From contig JANQRU010000005.1 of NCBI GenBank assembly GCA_028284415.1, positions 310,001-374,000 of the forward strand: a stretch of DNA of 64,000 bases. Direction: 5' to 3'. The stretch is from Pyrinomonadaceae bacterium (lineage in GTDB: Bacteria; Acidobacteriota; Blastocatellia; Pyrinomonadales; Pyrinomonadaceae). How positions within the stretch are numbered: the stretch's first letter is position 1; each line of letters begins with the position of its first letter. The position numbers were made by a program, and so were the translations under genes. Shown one piece after another: positions 53,353 to 62,062 of the stretch. The notes under the pieces are model-generated. The model was given only the letters and a program-made list of their open reading frames with translations, was not told the origin of the DNA and made no database searches.

Positions 53353-53988
53353 TCAAACAATCTCGTTTCTATCAACTCCGTCCAGAGTTTTATTTATCTT
53401 CGCACGCAGACGATGTTTTCCATATTCATTGTATGTATATTTTTCGACGATCTCCTTCGGTGCCACTTCTGTCGCAATCTGCCAAGTGATGTTCATCTCG
53501 GCATTGGTTGTTGCCGTTGCGAGTAAAGCTTCCCGCATCATCAAAAAGCTTGCGTAAAAGACAAACATAATTCCGATCAAGCCCGTTGGAATAGGAATCC
53601 AAACATACTGATTCAGAAGAGCGACTACTCCGATGGTTAAACTTGTCAAAACAAACATTCCCAGACTGCAATAAAAGAACAAAAGTGCTTTTTGTAAAAT
53701 CCTTGTCCGCGTCGTGACCTTGTCGAGCAATTCAAACACAACTTCGATTCTTTCTTTATAGAGAGGAATATTGGATTTTTCCTCAGTTGTGATTAGATGA
53801 TTTAGCCTTTTTTCCAACTCCCTTGCCCGATCAATCACACGCCCGAGTCTTGTCGAAGTGGACAAAACAAGCATTCCGACAGCAGATATAAGCAAAGCGG
53901 GTGTAATCATTGCCGTTAAGAAAGCAAGCGTAGCAGATAATGATTCACTGTTCGTATTCGCCAAATTTTGCAATATAATGAAAAGCAT
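53353..53988 (-). CDS. DUF2721 membrane protein
   Basis: 211 aa. The pattern LSATLAFLTAMITPALLISA and LVLSTSTRLGRVIDRARELE, plus two further helices (LLFFYCSLGMFVLTSL, GLIGIMFVFYASFL), matches DUF2721. Function unknown. First gene of a three-gene minus-strand group of membrane proteins. Confidence 0.85.
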   Translation of the reverse strand: MLFIILQNLANTNSESLSATLAFLTAMITPALLISAVGMLVLSTSTRLGRVIDRARELEKRLNHLITTEEKSNIPLYKERIEVVFELLDKVTTRTRILQKALLFFYCSLGMFVLTSLTIGVVALLNQYVWIPIPTGLIGIMFVFYASFLMMREALLATATTNAEMNITWQIATEVAPKEIVEKYTYNEYGKHRLRAKINKTLDGVDRNEIV

Positions 53989-54068
53989 AAAACAGATACT
54001 GGATGCTGGATGTTAGTTTCTAGTGTTCACTCAAATCTGACACTTAAAATCTAAAATCTCAACCAACT

Positions 54069-55067
54069 ATGATTAAAAACAAAGGAACTATAAAAGTTTT
54101 ACAACACGAAAGCAATATCTTAAAAGACAATCCGCTCGGTGACCCTTATGTGCGGGAACTATATGTTTATCTTCCGCCCGATTATGAAAATTCCGACAAA
54201 AATTATCCCGTAACATTTTGCCTAACAGGTTTTACAGGACGTGGAAAAATGATGCTTAATGATTCAGCATTTTCGCCAAATATGGCTGAACGTCTGGATA
54301 TGCTTATTGCAGAAAAACGCATCAAACCGATGATTGTGGTGATGCCCGATTGTTTTACAAAATACGGTGGTTCGCAATACATAAATTCAACTGCAACAGG
54401 TGATTATGAAGATTATCTCATCAAGGAAATAGTCCCTTTTGTTGACGAAAACTTTCGCACGGTAACCGATAAAAATTCACGTGCGGTCGCTGGAAAATCT
54501 TCGGGTGGTTACGGTGCGATGGTGCTTTCAATGCGACATTCAGATATTTTCGGTTTAGCCTCAACAATTGCGGGAGATTGCTATTTTGAATACGGCTACA
54601 AACCAGATTTTCGGAAGGCTTTTAAGGCGATTAACGGCAATCCTTTGAAATTGATCGAAAAGTTTTACGACGAAGAATCAAAGAAAGGAAAGTTTGCATT
54701 CGATGGATTGAACATGATCGGAATGAGTTCCTGCTATTCCCCAAATGAAAAAAGCGAATGGGGGTTTGATCTGCCTTTTAATCTCGAAACAGGCGAATTA
54801 CGCGAAGGCGTCTGGCAACGCTGGCTCGAACACGATCCTGTTCATTTGGTCAAAAAACACGTTGACGATTTGAAATCCTTAAAACTATTTTCCGTTGACG
54901 CGGGAACAAGCGATGAGTTCGCCCTCGACATCGGAGCAAATATCTTATGCAGTCGCCTGCGAGATCATCAAATTCCATACATTCAAGAAGAATTCGACGG
55001 CGGACATTTCAATATAAATTATCGCTATAACCGAACTTTTGAAATCATCTCTGAACACTTTGAATAA
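54069..55067 (+). CDS. Esterase-family alpha/beta hydrolase
   Basis: 332 aa, PF00756-type putative esterase without signal peptide. NYPVTFCLTGFTGRGKMMLN, the nucleophile elbow GKSSGG (Ser in AVAGKSSGGYGAM), and a C-terminal HFNINYRYN segment carrying the likely catalytic His (GGHFN). Family members hydrolyse short-chain, feruloyl or S-formylglutathione esters; substrate unknown. Followed by a small coiled-coil ORF. Confidence 0.85.
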   Translation: MIKNKGTIKVLQHESNILKDNPLGDPYVRELYVYLPPDYENSDKNYPVTFCLTGFTGRGKMMLNDSAFSPNMAERLDMLIAEKRIKPMIVVMPDCFTKYGGSQYINSTATGDYEDYLIKEIVPFVDENFRTVTDKNSRAVAGKSSGGYGAMVLSMRHSDIFGLASTIAGDCYFEYGYKPDFRKAFKAINGNPLKLIEKFYDEESKKGKFAFDGLNMIGMSSCYSPNEKSEWGFDLPFNLETGELREGVWQRWLEHDPVHLVKKHVDDLKSLKLFSVDAGTSDEFALDIGANILCSRLRDHQIPYIQEEFDGGHFNINYRYNRTFEIISEHFE

Positions 55068-55068
55068 T

Positions 55069-55314
55069 ATGCATACAGAACTTGAAAAAATTCAAAAACG
55101 CTACGATGAATATAAAGCCGAATATGAAAAGGTCTTGGTTGATTTTCACGATTCCGAAACATTGAATTTGTTCAATGACCGTTTCGGCTACGATAATCCA
55201 CAAGCTAAAAAAGCAAACAGAGGGATTGAAATTGAGAAAAAATTAATAGAAATGAAAAGAGAAATTGAGCGGTTTGCTGAAGATTTTCGTAAGAGGTTTC
55301 CCGAAATAAATTAA
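55069..55314 (+). CDS. Small coiled-coil protein, unknown
   Basis: About 81 aa from ATG 55069, 1 bp after the esterase stop (an in-frame upstream start at 55039 lies in the esterase gene). Highly charged, helical: QKRYDEYKAEYEKVLVDF and KKLIEMKREIERFAEDFRKR. No family recognised. Translationally coupled to the esterase. Confidence 0.6.
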   Translation: MHTELEKIQKRYDEYKAEYEKVLVDFHDSETLNLFNDRFGYDNPQAKKANRGIEIEKKLIEMKREIERFAEDFRKRFPEIN

Positions 55315-55658
55315 TCAATCTCAACATAAGTCGAAGTTCCCGAACTTCTTTCACCGTTTAGCCATTGCCAATCCAAATTCATTTGAATCTTGCCATCTGA
55401 ATTTATCGAAACTTTTACGTTTGCACTTCCCGCTTTTAGCTCGCCTTCGTTTGTTAAACATTGATAGAGCATTTCGAGAGAGTTATTTTCATTTTGCTTG
55501 GCAATTATTTTGCCGCATTTGATGCTTCCGCCGTGATATTCTGCCGTTACTAAACTATCGTCTTGCTTGTAATAAAAAAGCGTTTCGGTTGAAACTTCGC
55601 CGTTTTCGCTGTTTGCAAGCAGACCGAATGTTTTGCCGTCAAAATTTATCTTTTCCAT
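55311..55658 (-). CDS. Small beta-rich protein, unknown (n-acetylglutamate-synthase-like annotation in databases is unreliable)
   Basis: 115 aa. Pattern NGEVSTETLFYYKQDDSLVT and AEYHGGSIKCGKIIA suggests a small lipocalin-like barrel. Databases often give such proteins enzyme names that the sequence does not support. Ends by overlapping the coiled-coil gene (shared TTAATCA), 3 bp downstream of the Mpo1-like gene, so probably co-transcribed with that. Confidence 0.6.
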   Translation of the reverse strand: MEKINFDGKTFGLLANSENGEVSTETLFYYKQDDSLVTAEYHGGSIKCGKIIAKQNENNSLEMLYQCLTNEGELKAGSANVKVSINSDGKIQMNLDWQWLNGERSSGTSTYVEID

Positions 55659-55661
55659 TTT

Positions 55662-55994
55662 TTAAGGTTCGCTGATAACTCTATCTACCTCAGCATCCAT
55701 TTTTCCGATGAGCATATAGAACATCATTTTGTAATCGGAAATAAAAGACCAAAGCGGATATTTGAATGATGCAGGTTTATTTTTTTCGATAAAGAAATGC
55801 GAAAACCAGGCAAAGGCATAACCGACTACAAAACAAAGTGGGATGTAAAGATAAGTTCCATTCCGCAAAAACCATACGAGCATAACAATTCCTAAAGCCG
55901 TTCCGACAAAATGAAAATATCTCGTCAAAGGTTTGCTATGTTCCAACACATAAAAATCCCAAAACTCCGCGTAGGTTTTGATTCTTTCAGGCAT
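55662..55994 (-). CDS. DUF962/Mpo1-like membrane protein
   Basis: 110 aa. DUF962 pattern: TYAEFWDFYVLEHSKPLTRY, then helices LGIVMLVWFLRN and IPLCFVVGYAFAWFSHFFIE, and the end YPLWSFISDYKMMFYML. Fungal homologues are alpha-dioxygenases of fatty-acid oxidation; bacterial function unknown. The first 93 bases recur, mutated, 2 kb upstream in a chimeric locus (57980-58108), evidence for a recent local recombination. Confidence 0.85.
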   Translation of the reverse strand: MPERIKTYAEFWDFYVLEHSKPLTRYFHFVGTALGIVMLVWFLRNGTYLYIPLCFVVGYAFAWFSHFFIEKNKPASFKYPLWSFISDYKMMFYMLIGKMDAEVDRVISEP

Positions 55995-56069
55995 AATTCA
56001 AAAACTCCAACATTTAGTTTGAATAGCTGACAAAACGATACCTTATTTTGAGTTTTTTTCAAATAATAT

Positions 56070-57644
56070 TCATTGAGTATGTAGCTTTAATGAACCGACA
56101 GTTTCTGGTTTTCTAATTTGTGAATCAGAATCATTAGCACTTGTTTTCCGCCAGTTATTCAAAGTTTTAATGTCAGTTCCTTCTCGTCTTTTAAGAGAAT
56201 TCAAACGCATAAAATCCGCATTTTCTCCGTTTGAATAAAATGTGTTGTTATTTGATTTGACTAGTTCAAATGGAGACTTACCAGCTTTTGAATGTTGGAG
56301 AACAAATCCGCCAACATAACTTTTTGCCCAAGAATTCAACTTGGCGGTTTGTGTATTTGAAAATGTATTGTTAAACATCGAAATTGAAATATCCGTTCCC
56401 AAAAATACTACTGCATAACTTGGATTGTGAATCTTTTTCGAACCATATTCGCCAGTCATTGAAACTGTATTATTCAAAATCTCAATTTTCGACTCATTTT
56501 GCCCCGCAACAAAAATTCCTGCCGTGACATTTGATCTCAAGCCGAGACCTTTGACTCCTTTGATTACATTATTTTGAATTTTGTTTGGAAAATATCCATA
56601 GCCATAAACATAAATTCCCGCAACAGATTGCCGTTCACCGCCGATTACTCCATCTATAATGTTTTTTTCGATTAGAGAATCGGAAATCGAGCGATAACAT
56701 CTCTCCGTACAACGCTTTGCCAAAGAGGACATTTTTCCGCCACCTAAACGAATTCCGACTTGATCCTGTAATGTACCTTTTGGACTTTCTAAACCGCCAA
56801 TTTGGTTTTCTGTGACCTTCGCATTCGTTTCATATTCCAGATGAATCCCGACCAAACGAACCCTATCTTTCCCTTTCACTGAAAGATCATTTTTGCTTAT
56901 AATCGTTCCGACATTCGGCTGGGTCGGAGATTTTCCACCTGAGAAGATTCCCGTTCTTAAGCGTCGAAATGCGTTATTGATAATCGAGTTATTATGATTC
57001 AAAAATCCGCTTGAACCGGGATTGTGTCCGCCCATAGCGATTCCGTAAGATGATGTTGCTTTGCTTGAAATAATTAGGTTCTTGAGCTTATTGTTTCTGG
57101 CACTATCGTATTTATTTCTTGAATGAAAGCGAGTTTGAATAGCAACAACCGAACGTCCGCCCCACGCGTGCAATGTTAAATTTCGATTTATGCCTTTCGT
57201 GTTCGGATTATCGCCATTAATCGTGACATTATCTGTTCCATTCAAGGCAATCATCGCGTTGTAACCTGTTTTGGCTGAAATCGTTAGGTCATCTTTCAAA
57301 GGACGGATTGAAACTTTTGAATAATTTGCTGATTTTGTCTCAGCACTTTTCAAAATCGCGGCTTCCCTTTCAACTGAATCAAAACAAACCTCGACATTTA
57401 TTTCGCCTGTGTGGATTCCCTGATTTATCGCGTAAAATGCCTCGCTGAGATTTGGATAGGCAATCGAATAATTTGGCGTATCGGACTCTATTTCGATGGG
57501 TTTTGACTCTGTTGCAACATTGCAGACACCAATTCTACTTTCGTCATTTCCCTGTCCAAACAAATTAATACTTGACAAACTGACGAAGCAAAATGCCAAC
57601 AAAAACCTGCAAAATAATCCCGCGTTTTTAGATTTTCTTTTCAT
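56070..57644 (-). CDS. Exported right-handed beta-helix protein
   Basis: 524 aa. Signal peptide (FLLAFCFVSLSSINLFGQ), then repeated strands with the N-rich pattern of pectate-lyase-like helices (NVTINGDNPNTKGINRNLTL, FLNHNNSIINNAFRRLRTGI, KIQNNVIKGVKGLGLRSNVT, KIEILNNTVSMTGEYGSKK). Two cysteine pairs (CTERC, VCNVATES) may form disulphides. Such proteins often bind or cut polysaccharide outside the cell; no catalytic triad can be assigned. It is inserted between the DUF962 gene and the chimeric copy of its 5' end. Confidence 0.85.
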   Translation of the reverse strand: MKRKSKNAGLFCRFLLAFCFVSLSSINLFGQGNDESRIGVCNVATESKPIEIESDTPNYSIAYPNLSEAFYAINQGIHTGEINVEVCFDSVEREAAILKSAETKSANYSKVSIRPLKDDLTISAKTGYNAMIALNGTDNVTINGDNPNTKGINRNLTLHAWGGRSVVAIQTRFHSRNKYDSARNNKLKNLIISSKATSSYGIAMGGHNPGSSGFLNHNNSIINNAFRRLRTGIFSGGKSPTQPNVGTIISKNDLSVKGKDRVRLVGIHLEYETNAKVTENQIGGLESPKGTLQDQVGIRLGGGKMSSLAKRCTERCYRSISDSLIEKNIIDGVIGGERQSVAGIYVYGYGYFPNKIQNNVIKGVKGLGLRSNVTAGIFVAGQNESKIEILNNTVSMTGEYGSKKIHNPSYAVVFLGTDISISMFNNTFSNTQTAKLNSWAKSYVGGFVLQHSKAGKSPFELVKSNNNTFYSNGENADFMRLNSLKRREGTDIKTLNNWRKTSANDSDSQIRKPETVGSLKLHTQ

Positions 57645-57735
57645 AACATTTTTCTATTGAACGTAAGAAAAACAAAAACTTACAAGACATGAGTTAAATC
57701 AATTGAATTTGAGGTAAAGTTGTTCTTGGTTTTAA

Positions 57736-58023
57736 CTACTTCATAAACAAAAAGCTTGCAAAAGCTAAACCTGCCGCCCAACCGATTACAAGACTTATAC
57801 CGCCGATTATGGCAAATAAAATTATTGCTATCAAAGCAGCTAGAAATGGATTCATCTCTTTTTTATCTGCCAAAAACCAAACTCCTAAAATGCTCAAACC
57901 TGACATAAGAAGCGTCGAAATAATCGCCCAGATTGTATATAAAGTGATTCCGGGCTGTGCGGATTGCTTACTTGGAAATTCATTCATACTGACAAGCAAA
58001 AAACCATACATAAAAACCGACAA
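57736..58023 (-). CDS. Truncated 4-TM-family membrane protein with replaced N-terminus
   Basis: Three hydrophobic helices (for example FLLVSMNEFPSKQSAQPGITLY, LMSGLSILGVWFL, FAIIGGISLVIGWAAGLAF). It matches the second half of the intact gene at 58128-58475 (there MIVAMNGFPTSDSVQPGITLF). The first helix of that family is absent: the upstream DNA is a copy of the DUF962 gene's start (57980-58108) in a different frame, so a TTG at 58023 or ATG 58011 must serve as start. Probably a chimera made by recombination; may be expressed at low level or be dead. Confidence 0.7.
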   Translation of the reverse strand: MSVFMYGFLLVSMNEFPSKQSAQPGITLYTIWAIISTLLMSGLSILGVWFLADKKEMNPFLAALIAIILFAIIGGISLVIGWAAGLAFASFLFMK

Positions 58024-58108
58024 AATGAAAATAACGAGTCAATGGCTTACTATGTTCGAGTACATAGAAATCCCAAAATTCTCCGTAAGTTTTTATTCTT
58101 TCCGACAT
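57980..58108 (-). pseudogene. DUF962 5'-fragment fused in front of the 4-TM gene
   Basis: Starting at ATG 58108: SERIKTYGEFWDFYVLEHSK and PLTRYFHFVG, then at the junction (about 58016) the frame leaves homology and stops 11 codons later. The 31 residues are nearly identical to the start of the DUF962 gene (55994). The DNA after the junction belongs to the 4-TM family, read in another frame. This fixes the recombination point at about 58016-58021. Confidence 0.85.
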
Positions 58109-58127
58109 AATTATACCTAGTTTAAAA

Positions 58128-58475
58128 TTACCTCATTTCCCATAAAAAACTAACCAAAGCCAACGCGGCAAATGTTCCGACAACAAGACTTATCACACTT
58201 ACAACTGAAAAAAGTATTGTCGAGATCAAACCTGCTAAGAATGGATTTAATTTTATCTTTTTAGAAAGTAAAAGAACTGTCGAAACACTTAAAACGCTCA
58301 TCAAGATAATAGAAACTATTACCCAAATGTTAAACAAAGTTATTCCGGGTTGAACAGAATCGGAAGTGGGAAAACCATTCATCGCAACAATCATAAAACC
58401 ATAAGCAAAAATGGTGGTTCCAAGATTAATTGCTAAAATTATTAGAAATGTCAAAATGCTTGCAATTATATTCAT
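58128..58475 (-). CDS. Four-helix membrane protein, unknown
   Basis: 115 aa, intact member: ILTFLIILAINLGTTIFAYG, FPTSDSVQPGITLFNIWV and three more helices, the last ISLVVGTFAALALVSFL. No family name recognised. The paralogue at 57736 lost its first helix. Ribosome site before ATG 58475 is aggggac-type. Confidence 0.7.
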   Translation of the reverse strand: MNIIASILTFLIILAINLGTTIFAYGFMIVAMNGFPTSDSVQPGITLFNIWVIVSIILMSVLSVSTVLLLSKKIKLNPFLAGLISTILFSVVSVISLVVGTFAALALVSFLWEMR

Positions 58476-58520
58476 AAATGTCCCCTTAAATTATTTCCAA
58501 TTATAAGAATACCGAACTTG

Positions 58521-59621
58521 TTACATATCCTTTGTAAATAGTCTCGCAAACTCTTCTTCTAAAGTGGGTTCAATTTTTGCTAAAGCCATATTTTCTTCGA
58601 CGTGTTCGACCGATGCCATTCCGATAAGTGCGGTCGTGATTCCCGGAGTTGAACGGACGAACTGAATACTCGTTTGAGCATCTGTTTGACCGCCAAGCGT
58701 TTGACGTATGTACATCGGGACTTGTTGCGTCAACTGCCCTTGCAAGATTGAAGCACTTGCCATCACTGAAACACCTAAATCCTCCGCTGCCTGAAGTGTT
58801 GAAACTGCCTTGCCATTCGCGGGTTGGTTTGGCACAAGATACGCTTCGGGCATCGCTAAATTGTGTGGTAATTGAATGAATTTAAATCCGTGATTCTCAC
58901 CACCAACCTGCTTAGCAATCTGCACAAACCTTTCGAGTGAATGATAGACTTGTTCATTTGGCATAATGCGAAAACCATCCCAAGTTGCTACGCCGTAAAA
59001 GTTGACTTTTCCTTTCGCACGATTTTCTTCCAAACGCTCAAACGCCTTGGCAATTCTCGCTTCAAATGTCGGTTTATCAACCGCTTGCAACTGCGTTTCG
59101 GGATTGTGTATGTAAAAAAGATCAAGTCCTGCAACGCTCATATTTTCAAGCGATTGGTCAATCTGCGACTGCAAATAATCAGGCGTCATACAATGACTTC
59201 CACCAACCAAATCATCAAATTCTGCAATACCTTTTTTGACAAAATTTTCTTCAAAATAACTCTGAACATCCGATGGCGGTTCGTTATCAAATGGCAAATA
59301 TCCGCCTTTTGTAGCAATGAAAATTTCTTCGCGTCCAACCTTATCTTTTAATGCTTTGAAAGCTTCACCGATGCTTCTTTCACTTCTTTGAAACCGATAA
59401 TTCGATGCCGTATCAATTACATTTCCACCCATCTCAACGTATTTGACAACGGCGTTTTTGTACTTTTCATCCGTCGCCTCATCCCAATTTCCAAGATAAG
59501 TTCCGATGCCGATGGAGGATAGCCAAAGCCCTTGTGTCTCTTTGTAATGCCCTTCTGCAGTATTTTCCCAAAGATTCTTAAAATCCTCTGTCCCTTCCGT
59601 TGTTGCAAAGTCTGATATCAT
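58521..59621 (-). CDS. Aldo/keto reductase
   Basis: 366 aa NAD(P)H-dependent carbonyl reductase of the AKR fold. Catalytic tetrad region: DTASNYRFQRSERSIGEAF (Asp, Tyr), IATKGGY (Lys), and FYIHNPETQ (His); cofactor segment ATSIQFVRSTPGITTALIG-type near the end (QFVRSTPGITTALIGM). Substrate unknown. Downstream of a small unknown gene and the fRMsr gene, with 2-4 bp gaps, so likely one operon. Confidence 0.9.
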   Translation of the reverse strand: MISDFATTEGTEDFKNLWENTAEGHYKETQGLWLSSIGIGTYLGNWDEATDEKYKNAVVKYVEMGGNVIDTASNYRFQRSERSIGEAFKALKDKVGREEIFIATKGGYLPFDNEPPSDVQSYFEENFVKKGIAEFDDLVGGSHCMTPDYLQSQIDQSLENMSVAGLDLFYIHNPETQLQAVDKPTFEARIAKAFERLEENRAKGKVNFYGVATWDGFRIMPNEQVYHSLERFVQIAKQVGGENHGFKFIQLPHNLAMPEAYLVPNQPANGKAVSTLQAAEDLGVSVMASASILQGQLTQQVPMYIRQTLGGQTDAQTSIQFVRSTPGITTALIGMASVEHVEENMALAKIEPTLEEEFARLFTKDM

Positions 59622-59624
59622 ATT

Positions 59625-60236
59625 TTAGCTGTAAATTCCTAATTCCTTCTTAATTTTTTTTACTGTAGTAACTGCAAAATCTTCATTGAATTGTTCTACC
59701 CAAGAATCTAGCCTCTTACCAAAGTCAGCCAAATCTTTAGATAAATCAGATATTGCTTGTTTGAATTTCTCAAATGAAGTTTCTAGATATTTTCCATTTT
59801 TTCTCGCTTCTTCCAATGAAACACTTTCTGAGTCCCACATATATACCTTTTGGAGTTTATCAATTTTAATAGATGCCATCGGAGAATGCCCAAGCCACAC
59901 ATCAAAATCGTGCAATGATATTTCTTTCAAATTTTGCCACTCCCAAAAGTCAAAACAGCATCCCGTAGTCAGACTGAATTTTGATGAATCAGAAAACTTC
60001 AGATAAGCAAAGTCGTCAATCTTTTTATGACTGATGAACCTTAAAACATCTTCAATCGAAGTGTTTTTATTAAATGAAGATTCATAGCGAAATATTCCTA
60101 ATATGATTGAATTTATTTCCCTAAAGGTAGTGCCTTTCCATAATTTGATTTCTCTTTTTTTACCAACAATGTCAAAAGAAACTCTTCTTCTTTCTTTAAG
60201 AACAAAAACAAATGCTAGTATGGAAAAATCACTCAA
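59625..60236 (-). CDS. Unknown protein in the fRMsr/AKR operon
   Basis: 203 aa, not recognised. TTG start at 60236, placed 2 bp after the fRMsr stop; no better start is visible. It has a CCFDFWEWQNLKEISLHDFD segment and a Ser/Lys/Asp-rich helix (SLEEARKNGKYLETSFEKFK). No signal peptide or membrane helix. Gap of 3 bp to the aldo/keto reductase. Confidence 0.65.
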   Translation of the reverse strand: MSDFSILAFVFVLKERRRVSFDIVGKKREIKLWKGTTFREINSIILGIFRYESSFNKNTSIEDVLRFISHKKIDDFAYLKFSDSSKFSLTTGCCFDFWEWQNLKEISLHDFDVWLGHSPMASIKIDKLQKVYMWDSESVSLEEARKNGKYLETSFEKFKQAISDLSKDLADFGKRLDSWVEQFNEDFAVTTVKKIKKELGIYS

Positions 60237-60238
60237 TA

Positions 60239-60724
60239 CTACAATCGCTCCTCAATCAATTCAGTGATTTTTTTTAATCCTTCCGCGTCTGTTTTGTCGA
60301 AATCATCCAACTTATCGCTGTCCACATCCAAAACACCGAAGACATTTCCATCTTTATCGAAGATCGGCAAAACAATCTCCGATTTTGAAGCTGAACTACA
60401 AGCGATGTGTCCGGGAAATTCTTCGACATTCGGCACGATTATAGTTTCGCGTGTTGTGTAACAATGTCCGCAAACACCTTTATCAAAATCAATCCGCGTG
60501 CAAGCCAAAGTCCCTTGAAAAGGTCCTAAAACAAGCTGATCTTCTTTGGTTAAATAAAAACCAACCCAAAAGAAGCCGAACGCTTCCTTCAAAACCGCCG
60601 CAACATTTGCAAGATTCGCAATTGTGTCAGTTTCCAATTCGATCAGAGATTTTATCTGCGGAGTAATTTCCGCATAAATAGTTTTCCTATCCTGCGTTTT
60701 TGAAAAAGCGATGCTTTCTGCCAT
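60239..60724 (-). CDS. msrC: Free methionine-(R)-sulfoxide reductase (GAF, fRMsr/MsrC)
   Basis: 161 aa GAF-domain enzyme that reduces free L-methionine (R)-S-oxide. The three key cysteines are in TLACTRI (reactive-loop), KGVCGHC and PGHIACSS, in the order of the known fRMsr family, with FFWVGFYL and SEIVLPIFDKDGNVFGVLD flanks. Position 2-3 bp from the next gene indicates an operon. An extra Cys right after GVCGH is less usual. Confidence 0.9.
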   Translation of the reverse strand: MAESIAFSKTQDRKTIYAEITPQIKSLIELETDTIANLANVAAVLKEAFGFFWVGFYLTKEDQLVLGPFQGTLACTRIDFDKGVCGHCYTTRETIIVPNVEEFPGHIACSSASKSEIVLPIFDKDGNVFGVLDVDSDKLDDFDKTDAEGLKKITELIEERL

Positions 60725-60809
60725 AGATAGAAGTGTAAAACGGAAAATGAAAAATGAAAAATTAGAAAGCTACTTAATTTTCCAACCTGTAAATGTTAGA
60801 TTTTACTTG

Positions 60810-61673
60810 ATGTTGGAAAAAGAACTGGAAACTGCCATAAGACTCGCACGTCTTGCTAGCGATGCAATCCTCAAATTTTACGAAGAGGGATTTGAAGTCG
60901 AACGAAAATTCATCACTGAATATTATTCAGAACCCGTAACCATAGCCGACAAAACTTCGAGCAAAATCATTGTTGAAGGTCTAGCCAAAATCTTTCCCGA
61001 TGATGCAATTTTGTCAGAGGAAGAACCCGATGATACGGAGAGGCGTTTGAGCAAATCGCGTGTTTGGATAATTGATCCGCTTGATGGAACAAAAGGTTTT
61101 ACTGAGAAACAAGGCGATTTTGCCGTGCAGATCGGTTTGGTTGAAAACGGTGAACCGATTCTCGGAGTTGTGTTACAGCCAATCGGACAAAATCTCTATT
61201 TTGCGACAAAAAGTGAAGGAGCATTTTTACAGAAAGATAATACTGAGCCGATAAGATTAAGTGTTTCTGATAAAACAAACTTTGAAGCAATGACAATCGC
61301 CGTCAGCCGTTCGCATCGGAGCAAAAATATGACCGCGTTGATTAATCATTTCGGCTTCAAAGATGAATATCGACACGGCTCGGTCGGCTTAAAAGTCGGA
61401 TTTCTCACCCAAAAAACCGCCGACATATACATACATCTTTCGCCATTCACAAAATTCTGGGACACCGCTGCCCCACAAATAATTCTAGAAGAAGCGGGCG
61501 GAAAACTAACGGACATCTTCGGTGAAAAGATTCGCTATGACCTAAGAGACGTGCGAAATCATAACGGAATTTTCTCCAGCAATGGAAATTCACATGAAAA
61601 AGCGGTCTCACATCTGAAACCGCTTTTAACCAAATTTGGACGCTTGCGTGTAAAATCTGCGAAAACAAATTGA
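60810..61673 (+). CDS. cysQ: CysQ-like 3'(2'),5'-bisphosphate nucleotidase / inositol-phosphatase family
   Basis: About 287 aa from ATG 60810 (MLEKELETAIRLARLASDAI); upstream in-frame starts at 60711 or 60747 are possible. Motifs of the Mg-dependent inositol-phosphatase superfamily: LSEEEPDD (Glu cluster), WIIDPLDGTKGF (DPLDGT) and WDTAAPQIILEEAGG (DxAA). The EEP and DPLDGTKxF forms point to CysQ (PAP phosphatase, sulphur assimilation) rather than inositol monophosphatase. Followed by a terminator. Confidence 0.88.
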   Translation: MLEKELETAIRLARLASDAILKFYEEGFEVERKFITEYYSEPVTIADKTSSKIIVEGLAKIFPDDAILSEEEPDDTERRLSKSRVWIIDPLDGTKGFTEKQGDFAVQIGLVENGEPILGVVLQPIGQNLYFATKSEGAFLQKDNTEPIRLSVSDKTNFEAMTIAVSRSHRSKNMTALINHFGFKDEYRHGSVGLKVGFLTQKTADIYIHLSPFTKFWDTAAPQIILEEAGGKLTDIFGEKIRYDLRDVRNHNGIFSSNGNSHEKAVSHLKPLLTKFGRLRVKSAKTN

Positions 61674-61698
61674 AATACTAAAAATAAACAAAAGACGC

Positions 61699-61737
61699 GA
61701 AAGGGCACGATTTTTTTGTGATTTTCGTGTCCTTTTG
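61699..61737. terminator. Bidirectional terminator after cysQ-like gene
   Basis: Stem aaagggcacga / tcgtgtccttt (one G-U pair) around a T-rich loop; T-rich on both sides. Flanking cgcgaaag and cgcgg echo the CGCGAAA repeats at 23.3 and 26.3 kb. Confidence 0.75.
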
Positions 61738-61759
61738 TTTTAGTTCGCGGCTAATTTTT

Positions 61760-62062
61760 CTAATCAGTGATTTTTCTGGTCAAATTGATCTGCGGAGGTT
61801 CAGCGGCGACTTCCTGCACTACATCAAAAAACTCTTTAAAAAATGATGTCTCAAAATGCTCATCGAGAGCAGCTTGACAAGTCCATGTCTCGTGCCAGAA
61901 AAATTGCGTTTCGTCTTCGATTGATTGATGTATATCGTAGTTTATACAACCTTCTTCCGCCCGCGAATCCGCAACGATCGCAAGAGCCGCTTTTTTTGCT
62001 TCTTCGATTTTATCTTCCTTTACTTTCAGCCGTGCGATCAGCACTATTTTTTCATCACTCAT
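61760..62062 (-). CDS. Antibiotic-biosynthesis-monooxygenase-like (ABM) protein
   Basis: 100 aa ferredoxin-like ABM fold: KIVLIARLKVKEDKIEEAKK, CINYDIHQSIEDETQFFWHE, WTCQAALDEHFETSFFKEFF. Single domain of the YgiN/HmoB type, usually quinone or haem-linked; role unknown. Its start overlaps the previous gene's stop by 8 bp. Confidence 0.85.
   Translation of the reverse strand: MSDEKIVLIARLKVKEDKIEEAKKAALAIVADSRAEEGCINYDIHQSIEDETQFFWHETWTCQAALDEHFETSFFKEFFDVVQEVAAEPPQINLTRKITD

Noticed and set aside
55311..55658. N-acetylglutamate synthase
   Set aside because: 115 residues of beta-rich sequence lack a GNAT or kinase fold; a common but unsupported database name.
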